NCBI RefSeq assembly: GCF_900119315.1
Contig: NZ_LT827010.1
Location: 5,551,001 to 5,615,000, forward strand
DNA: 64,000 nt
Direction: 5' to 3'
Source: Actinoplanes sp. SE50/110
GTDB taxonomy: Bacteria; Actinomycetota; Actinomycetes; Mycobacteriales; Micromonosporaceae
In this document: positions 58,699-64,000 of the stretch, in pieces
Layout of the letters: the number at the start of each line of letters is the position of its first letter
Numbering within the stretch: the first letter of the stretch is position 1
The notes under the pieces: model-generated
The model's database searches: none
The model's input: the letters and a program-made list of their open reading frames with translations, nothing else
Told to the model about the DNA's origin: nothing
Made by a program: the position numbers and the translations under genes

Positions 58699-59768
58699 TC
58701 CGGGTGCTGGTGGTCGAGGACTCCGCGACCATGCGCTACCACCTGCGCGAGGCGCTGACCGAGGACCCGGAGCTGGAGGTGGTCGGCGAGGCGGTGACCG
58801 GCGAGCAGGCGGTCACGCTGACCGGCCGGCTGCGCCCCGACGTGATCACCATGGACATGATGCTGCCCGGGATCAGCGGACTGCAGGCCACCGAGCACAT
58901 CATGGCCGAGCACCCGACGCCGATCCTGGTGGTCTCCTCGGCCGACCGGCAGGAGTTGTTCAGCACGTACAACGCGCTGGCCGCGGGCGCGGTCGACGTG
59001 ATGGAGAAACCGCGCGGCGACGACTCGGACGCCGACTGGGCCCCGCGGCTGCGCCGGACGCTGCGGATGGTCTCCCGGATCCGGGTGATCACCCACCCGC
59101 GGGCCCGGCTGGACGGCCGGGCCCGCGCGGCCTCACCGTCGCTGCCACCGACCCCGGCCGCGACCATGCCGCACCCGGCGAACGCGATGACGCTGATCGC
59201 GGTCGGTGCCTCGACCGGCGGCCCGGCCGCGCTCACCGAGCTGCTGCGCAGCCTGCCGCCGAACTTCCGGCCCCCGGTGCTGTGCGTGCAGCACATCGCG
59301 GCCAGCGAGCAGTTCGCCGTGGCGTTCTCCGACTGGCTGGCCGGGCAGACCGGGCGCAACGTGCGGTACGCCACCGACGGCACCCCGGTGCGCACGCTGA
59401 CCGGTCAGGTGCTGCTCGCCCCGCCGGACCGGCACCTGTACGTCCGCGACCACGTGCTGCGCCTGTCCGACGGGCCGCCCCGGCACTCCTGCCGGCCCTC
59501 GGTCGACGTGCTCTTCGAGTCGGTGGCCACCGAGTACGGCAACCTGGCGGCCGGCTGCCTGCTGACCGGGATGGGCCGCGACGGCGCGGCCGGGCTGCTG
59601 CAGATGCGCCACCGCGGGGCGATCACCTTCGCCCAGGACGAGCACAGCTGCACGGTGTACGGCATGCCGCGGGAGGCCGCGCTGCTCGGCGCCGCCATGC
59701 ACGTGCTGCCGCCGGCGCGGATCGCGGCCCGGCTGGCCGAGCTGCAGCCGGTGGTGATCCGCCGATGA
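58695..59768 (+). CDS. cheB: CheB-type chemoreceptor methylesterase
   Basis: A 357-residue response regulator with esterase output that removes receptor methyl groups (adaptation). The receiver domain has VLVVEDSATMR and phospho-acceptor Asp54 (ITMDMMLPGI). The Pro/Ala linker (~140-163) leads to the catalytic domain with the triad Ser173 (GASTGGP), His200 (CVQHIA) and Asp296 (GMGRDGA). All catalytic residues are present. Corresponds to WspF. It is coupled to the next gene by an ATGA overlap (59765-59768). Confidence 0.96.
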   Translation: MIRVLVVEDSATMRYHLREALTEDPELEVVGEAVTGEQAVTLTGRLRPDVITMDMMLPGISGLQATEHIMAEHPTPILVVSSADRQELFSTYNALAAGAVDVMEKPRGDDSDADWAPRLRRTLRMVSRIRVITHPRARLDGRARAASPSLPPTPAATMPHPANAMTLIAVGASTGGPAALTELLRSLPPNFRPPVLCVQHIAASEQFAVAFSDWLAGQTGRNVRYATDGTPVRTLTGQVLLAPPDRHLYVRDHVLRLSDGPPRHSCRPSVDVLFESVATEYGNLAAGCLLTGMGRDGAAGLLQMRHRGAITFAQDEHSCTVYGMPREAALLGAAMHVLPPARIAARLAELQPVVIRR

Positions 59769-61762
59769 CCCCGACCGTCCTGATCGTCGACGACAGCCTG
59801 ACCGTCCGGATGGATCTCCACGACGCGTTCACCGACGACGGGTTCACCACCATCCTGTGCGCGACCGGCGCCGAGGCCCGCGAGGCGTTCACCCGCGCCG
59901 AGTTCGACGCGGCGGTGCTCGACGTGCTGCTGCCCGACGCGGACGGCCTGGAACTGCTCACCGAGCTGCGCGCCTCGGCCGGGCACGCGAACGTGGTGAC
60001 GATGCTGCTGTCGGTGGAGAGCGACGTGTCCGACCGGCTGGCCGGGCTGCGGATCGGCGCCGACGAGTACATCGGCAAGCCGTACGACGCCGGGTACGTG
60101 GTGGCCCGCACCCGGCAGCTGCTCGGCGGGCAGCCGTCCGGCCGGGCCGCGGGCGGGGCGCCGGCCATCCTGGTGATCGACGACAGCATGACGTTCCGGG
60201 AGCGGCTGCGCGAGCTGCTGGAGCCGGAGGGGTACACGGTGCTGACCGCCTCCGGCGGTGAGGAGGGCCTGCGGATGGCCGCCGACCGCCGGCCGGACGC
60301 GGTGATCGTCGACGGGGTGATGCCGGGCGTCGACGGGGCCACGGTGATCCGCCGGATCCGGCTCGACCCGGCGCTGCGCGACACCCCGTGCCTGCTGATG
60401 ACGGCGGCCGACGACTACGCCACCGAGATGCAGATGCTCGACGCCGGGGCCGACGCGTTCGTGCGCAAGCAGCAGGATCTCGCGGTGGTGCTGGCCAAGC
60501 TGGCCGCGGTGCTGCGGCAATCGGCCGAGCAGCTGCCGATCGAGGGGATCGGCGGCCTGCACGGCCCCGGCAAGGTGCTCACCGTGACCCCGGACCGCGA
60601 CGAGCAGGAGTGCTGGGCGGAGGCGCTGCGCACCGACGGGTACGACATCGTCGCCTGCCGGGACGTCACCGAAGCCCTGGCGCTGCTCGGCGAGCAGCCG
60701 GCCGACTGCATGGTGCTCGGGTTCGACCACGACCTGGCCGCGGCCCAGGCGGCCTGCCGGCGGGTGCGCGAGGTGCCGCAGGTGGGCGACATCCCGGTGG
60801 TGGTCGTCGGGCGCGAGGACCACATGCTGGAGTGCCTGGCCGCGGGCGCCGACGACTACGTGCGCTCGTCCGACGTCCCGGAGGGGCTGCGGGTGCACGT
60901 GCGGGCGCAGATCCGCCGCAAGCAGTCCCACGACGAGGCGCGGCGGATCCGTGAGGAGCTGATGCGCCGCGAGCTGGACGCCGCCGAGGAGCGGGCGGCC
61001 CGGCAGCTGGCCGAGACCCGGGCCGCGATGGTCGAGGAGCTGGAGTGGCGCAACCGGGAGCTCGAGGCGTTCTCCGGTTCGGTTTCCCACGACCTGCGCG
61101 GCCCGCTGCAGGTGATCAGCAGTTTCGCCGAGCACATGCTGGACGAGGCGGACGACGAGCAGCTGGGTGAGCAGACCCGGCACCGGCTCGGCCGGATCCA
61201 CGCGGCCGCGCTGCGGATGGCCGACCTGGTCGAGTCGCTGCTGATCCTGGCCCGAGCCAGCCGCGGCGAGCTGCGCCGGGCGCGATTCGACATGACCGCC
61301 ACGGCCCGGCAGGTGTGCGCCGAGGTGGCCGCCCGGGATCCGGACCACAAGGTCGACTTCCAGGTTCAGGAGGGGATGACCGCGGACGCCGACGAGGGCC
61401 TGGTCCGGGTCATCCTGGAGAACCTGGTCAACAACGCGGTGAAGTTCACCCGCAAGGTCGAGCGTCCGGTGATCACCGTCGGCTTCGCGGACGACACCTA
61501 CTTCGTCCGCGACAACGGGGCCGGTTTCCCGGCCGGCAAGGCCGGGGAGCTGTTCCGCCCGTTCGCCCGCCTGCACGACGCGCGCGACTTCCCGGGCACC
61601 GGGATCGGGCTGACCACCGTGCACCGGGCGATCGAGCGGCACGGCGGGGAGATCCGCGCCGAGGGTGAGGAGGGTCAGGGTGCGACGTTCCGGTTCAGCC
61701 TGCCCCCGGCGGACGGGCCGCCCGGTCCGGAGCGGCGGGGCCAGGCCCGCCGCTCCGGCTGA
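59765..61762 (+). CDS. Multi-receiver hybrid histidine kinase, output protein of the chemosensory operon
   Basis: 665 residues with order REC-REC-REC'-HisKA-HATPase. Receiver 1 (~4-120) has VLIVDDSLTVR and Asp53. Receiver 2 (~136-250) has ILVIDDSMTFR and Asp185. A third receiver-like domain (~272-388, starting KVLTVTPDRDE) has Gly where the phospho-acceptor should be (CMVLGFDHD), so it is degenerate. A coiled coil (~390-435) leads to HisKA with His444 (SGSVSHDLRGPLQ), then a complete ATPase domain (ILENLVNNAVKFTRK, DNGAGF, GTGIGLTTV). It has no transmembrane segment. It could accept phosphate from the CheA hybrid and relay or gate its own kinase. It takes the place that the GGDEF regulator WspR has in Wsp systems. 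Confidence 0.92.
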   Translation: MTPTVLIVDDSLTVRMDLHDAFTDDGFTTILCATGAEAREAFTRAEFDAAVLDVLLPDADGLELLTELRASAGHANVVTMLLSVESDVSDRLAGLRIGADEYIGKPYDAGYVVARTRQLLGGQPSGRAAGGAPAILVIDDSMTFRERLRELLEPEGYTVLTASGGEEGLRMAADRRPDAVIVDGVMPGVDGATVIRRIRLDPALRDTPCLLMTAADDYATEMQMLDAGADAFVRKQQDLAVVLAKLAAVLRQSAEQLPIEGIGGLHGPGKVLTVTPDRDEQECWAEALRTDGYDIVACRDVTEALALLGEQPADCMVLGFDHDLAAAQAACRRVREVPQVGDIPVVVVGREDHMLECLAAGADDYVRSSDVPEGLRVHVRAQIRRKQSHDEARRIREELMRRELDAAEERAARQLAETRAAMVEELEWRNRELEAFSGSVSHDLRGPLQVISSFAEHMLDEADDEQLGEQTRHRLGRIHAAALRMADLVESLLILARASRGELRRARFDMTATARQVCAEVAARDPDHKVDFQVQEGMTADADEGLVRVILENLVNNAVKFTRKVERPVITVGFADDTYFVRDNGAGFPAGKAGELFRPFARLHDARDFPGTGIGLTTVHRAIERHGGEIRAEGEEGQGATFRFSLPPADGPPGPERRGQARRSG

Positions 61763-61770
61763 GCCGGTCG

Positions 61771-64000
61771 TTACTCGGTGCCCAGCGCGGTCACCGGGCT
61801 GACCTTCGCGGCCCGCCGGGCCGGCAGCACCCCGGCCGCCCCGGTCAGCGCCACCAGGGCCAGGAAGGCGCCGGCGAGCTGCCAGCCGGGCACCGCGAGC
61901 GGCGCGTTCACACCGATCGCCTGGATCGCCAGCCAGGCGTAGGGCACCCCGAGCAGCAGGCCGAGCACCGCACCGATCACCCCGTACAGGGCCGACTCGG
62001 CGGTCAGCATGGTGCGCAGCGCGCCGCGGGACATGCCGATCGCCCGCAGCAGACCCGACTCGCGGACCCGCTCGACCACCGACAGCGCGGTGGTGGCGCC
62101 GACCCCGACCACCGCGATCAGCACGGTCAGGCCGATCAGTCCGAGCGCGATCCCGAGCAGCGTCGCCAGCTCCGAGTTCAGCTCGTCACGCTGGTCGGCG
62201 AGCACGGTCACGCTGTAGTCGCCCTGACCGCCGGCGACCGCGCGGATCGCCCGCAGCGCCTCGGTCCGGCCGCTCTCGCCGTCGTGCGCCGCGTCCGCCA
62301 GGATCCCGTTGAACGTGGCGCCCGCGCCCAGCGCGGTCAGGTCCGCCGGGGTGACCAGCAGGCTGGCGTGCAGCGGCGCGTCGTCGCCGAGCACCGCCGC
62401 CACGGTGAAGGTGACCTTCTTCGCGCCGTTCGCCACGGTCACCTGACCACCCACACCGGCGCCGGCGGACTCCGCGGTGAAGCTGGAGATCACCGCCTTG
62501 CCGGGCGCGAGGTCGGCGAGCGAGCCCGAGCGGACGTCGAGATCCGCCAGCCTCGGCACCGACGGCACGTCCAGGTCGGTGACCGCCACGTGATCGATGT
62601 CGCCGATGCTGGCCGCGGCCAGCCGCCGGTACGCCACGACCCGGGTCAGCTCGCCGCTCGCCTTCGCCTTGGCGACCATCTCGGCCGGCACGGTCACCCC
62701 GTCCCCACCGGTCAGCTCGAAGTCGGCCGGTGCCGAGGCGGCCAGCTCCCGCTCGCCGAGCGCCCGGACCGACGCGCCGCCGACCAGCACCCCGGCGACC
62801 AGGGTGACACCCAGCGCGACCACCACCGAGACCGCCGCGGCCCGACGGGCGCTGCCGCCCACCCCGCCGACGGCCAGCCGGCCGACCGGGCCGAGTCGCC
62901 GCAGCGGCCAGCCGGCCACCGCCAGCACCGGCCGGACCAGCACCGGGCCCAGCGCGATCAGCGCCACGAAGGCCAGCGCGCCGGAGGCGACCACGGCCAG
63001 CAGCATGGTCTGCGCGTCGTAATCCTTCTGATCCGGCTTGGGCAGGTTGACCATCACGTAACCGGCCAGCGCCAGCGCGCCCGCCAGCGGCAGCAGGCCG
63101 CCGATCCAGCGCAGCACCCCGATCCCGGTGCGGGCGCCGGTCCCGGCCGCGGCGCGCAGCGCCTCGAGGGGCGCCACCCGGGCCGCCGAGACCGCCGGGG
63201 CGAGTACCGCGACCACCGAGATCACCACGGCCAGCAGGATGGTGCCGATCGCCCAGAGGACCGGGATCCCCGGGTTCTGCACCTTCCAGCCGAAGCCGCG
63301 CAGCAGCGCCGGGATCCCGAAGCCGGCCGCCTGCCCGGCCAGCACCCCGGTCGTGCCGGTGACCAGGCCGGTGAGCGCGCCCTCGGCGGCCAGCGCCCGG
63401 AACGTCGCGCCGCGGCCCGCACCGATCGCCCGCAGCAGCGCCAGCTGACGCATCCGCTGGGCGAAGACGATCCGGAACGTGCTGGCCGCGATCAGTCCGG
63501 CCGCGGCGACCGCGATCCCGACGAACATGCCGACCACCGCGAACAGGGAATCGATCTGGCTCGCCGCCTGGCGGGCCTCCTCCAGCCGGACGTCGGCCCC
63601 CGTGGCCACCTCCGGCCGGTCCTCCTGCTTGGCGCCGGCGAACATCGCCTGGATCTTCTCCTGGATCGGCCCGGCGTCGGCCCCGGCGGCCACGTCGATG
63701 TCGATCTGCTGCAGGTAGGGCTCCGGGGTCAGCCCGATCACGGTGTTCGACGGGGCGTACGCGTCGCCGCCGAAGTCGTGCGGCGGGTCGACCACACCGA
63801 CCACTTTGAGCGGCACCTTCCTGCCGCTGCCCGGGTCGACGCCGACGGTCGAGCCGATCGACAGGCCGAGCAGCTGCACGGTGCGCGGGGTGATCGCGAT
63901 CTCGCCGGGCGCGCTCGGATAGCGCCCCTGGGCGACCTTCACCAGGGCGAGCGGGCCACTGCCCGGGTCCGCGGTGATGCTCAGGTACTGCCCGCCCAGC
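61771..64000 (-). CDS. FtsX-type ABC transporter permease (5' end outside window)
   Basis: The frame is open past the right edge, so the N-terminus is missing; 743 codons are visible. There are two FtsX/MacB-like permease modules. The first has helices near SLFAVVGMFVGIAVAAAGLI and the loop FAQRMRQLALLRAIGAGRGA. A middle pair of hydrophobic segments follows, then a second extracytoplasmic domain. The last module has VVERVRESGLLRAIGMSRGAL and ends LPARRAAKVSPVTALGTE. This double-module layout is typical of actinobacterial permeases paired with a LolD-like ATPase, which should lie to the right. The stop is 8 bp from that of the histidine kinase (convergent). Confidence 0.93.
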   Translation of the reverse strand, partial: LGGQYLSITADPGSGPLALVKVAQGRYPSAPGEIAITPRTVQLLGLSIGSTVGVDPGSGRKVPLKVVGVVDPPHDFGGDAYAPSNTVIGLTPEPYLQQIDIDVAAGADAGPIQEKIQAMFAGAKQEDRPEVATGADVRLEEARQAASQIDSLFAVVGMFVGIAVAAAGLIAASTFRIVFAQRMRQLALLRAIGAGRGATFRALAAEGALTGLVTGTTGVLAGQAAGFGIPALLRGFGWKVQNPGIPVLWAIGTILLAVVISVVAVLAPAVSAARVAPLEALRAAAGTGARTGIGVLRWIGGLLPLAGALALAGYVMVNLPKPDQKDYDAQTMLLAVVASGALAFVALIALGPVLVRPVLAVAGWPLRRLGPVGRLAVGGVGGSARRAAAVSVVVALGVTLVAGVLVGGASVRALGERELAASAPADFELTGGDGVTVPAEMVAKAKASGELTRVVAYRRLAAASIGDIDHVAVTDLDVPSVPRLADLDVRSGSLADLAPGKAVISSFTAESAGAGVGGQVTVANGAKKVTFTVAAVLGDDAPLHASLLVTPADLTALGAGATFNGILADAAHDGESGRTEALRAIRAVAGGQGDYSVTVLADQRDELNSELATLLGIALGLIGLTVLIAVVGVGATTALSVVERVRESGLLRAIGMSRGALRTMLTAESALYGVIGAVLGLLLGVPYAWLAIQAIGVNAPLAVPGWQLAGAFLALVALTGAAGVLPARRAAKVSPVTALGTE

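Noticed and set aside
1..64000. Transposons, prophage, integrases, tRNA or rRNA genes
   Set aside because: No transposase, integrase or phage protein motif was seen in the open frames, and no cloverleaf or rRNA sequence was recognised by eye. A covariance-model scan would be needed to exclude small RNAs.

Overview
This window is chromosomal DNA of very high G+C content from a filamentous or spore-forming actinobacterium. I think it is a member of the Micromonosporaceae, close to Actinoplanes. The reasons are a strong third-position G/C bias, many GTG starts, frequent ATGA/GTGA gene overlaps, GC-rich terminator hairpins without T-tracts, a MptB-type polyprenol-phosphomannose mannosyltransferase, several c-di-GMP enzymes and a complete chemosensory operon. 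I see no transposase, phage gene, integrase, CRISPR array, rRNA or tRNA. The genus is an inference and no database search was run.

Left part (1-24 kb): the tail of an EAL protein, glgC (glycogen), a membrane GGDEF-EAL protein, an unknown propeller-like protein, a secreted GH18 chitinase, a Nudix hydrolase and an AraC regulator. A compact Tat-peptide / DUF4331 / His-rich operon follows, then a membrane-anchored AA10 lytic polysaccharide monooxygenase, an FKBP prolyl isomerase, a lipoprotein, a small S4 RNA-binding protein and a YcnI-like (DUF1775) protein. An ~800-bp non-coding stretch with strong hairpins and an 81-bp tandem repeat separates these from a DHH phosphoesterase, zwf, a STAS protein, a ROK-family protein and a DUF1800/DUF1501 pair.

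Middle part (24-36 kb): a leftward sugar operon, araA - chvE-type binding protein - mmsA ATPase - mmsB permease, with its LacI-family regulator upstream. Two near-identical 14-bp palindromes flank the regulator gene and are probably its operators. A 16-bp-stem hairpin lies between the binding-protein and ATPase genes and probably sets their expression ratio. To the right are a DUF2252 protein, a PPOX-fold protein, MptB and a GT4 glycosyltransferase, the last two plausibly in lipomannan-type glycolipid synthesis.

Right part (37-64 kb): a 2307-residue protein made almost entirely of low-complexity tandem repeats, with a TPR-like domain near its C-terminus. Then come a membrane diguanylate cyclase, an EamA exporter, a MacA/LolD/MacB-like ABC efflux operon, an L,D-transpeptidase, a CAP-domain protein and an acyltransferase. 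A tightly coupled rightward operon follows: cheW - cheR(TPR) - cheW - MCP - cheA-REC hybrid - cheB - multi-REC histidine kinase. Its gene content matches the Wsp/alternative-cellular-function class of chemosensory systems, but a three-receiver histidine kinase stands where WspR would be. The window ends inside an FtsX-type ABC permease.

Most interesting points: the Wsp-like array with an unusual output protein, the giant repeat protein, the paired LacI operators, the YcnI homologue lacking the copper-binding N-terminal His, the anchored LPMO, and five genes with a TANNNT box 6-8 nt before the start codon and no Shine-Dalgarno (probably leaderless).
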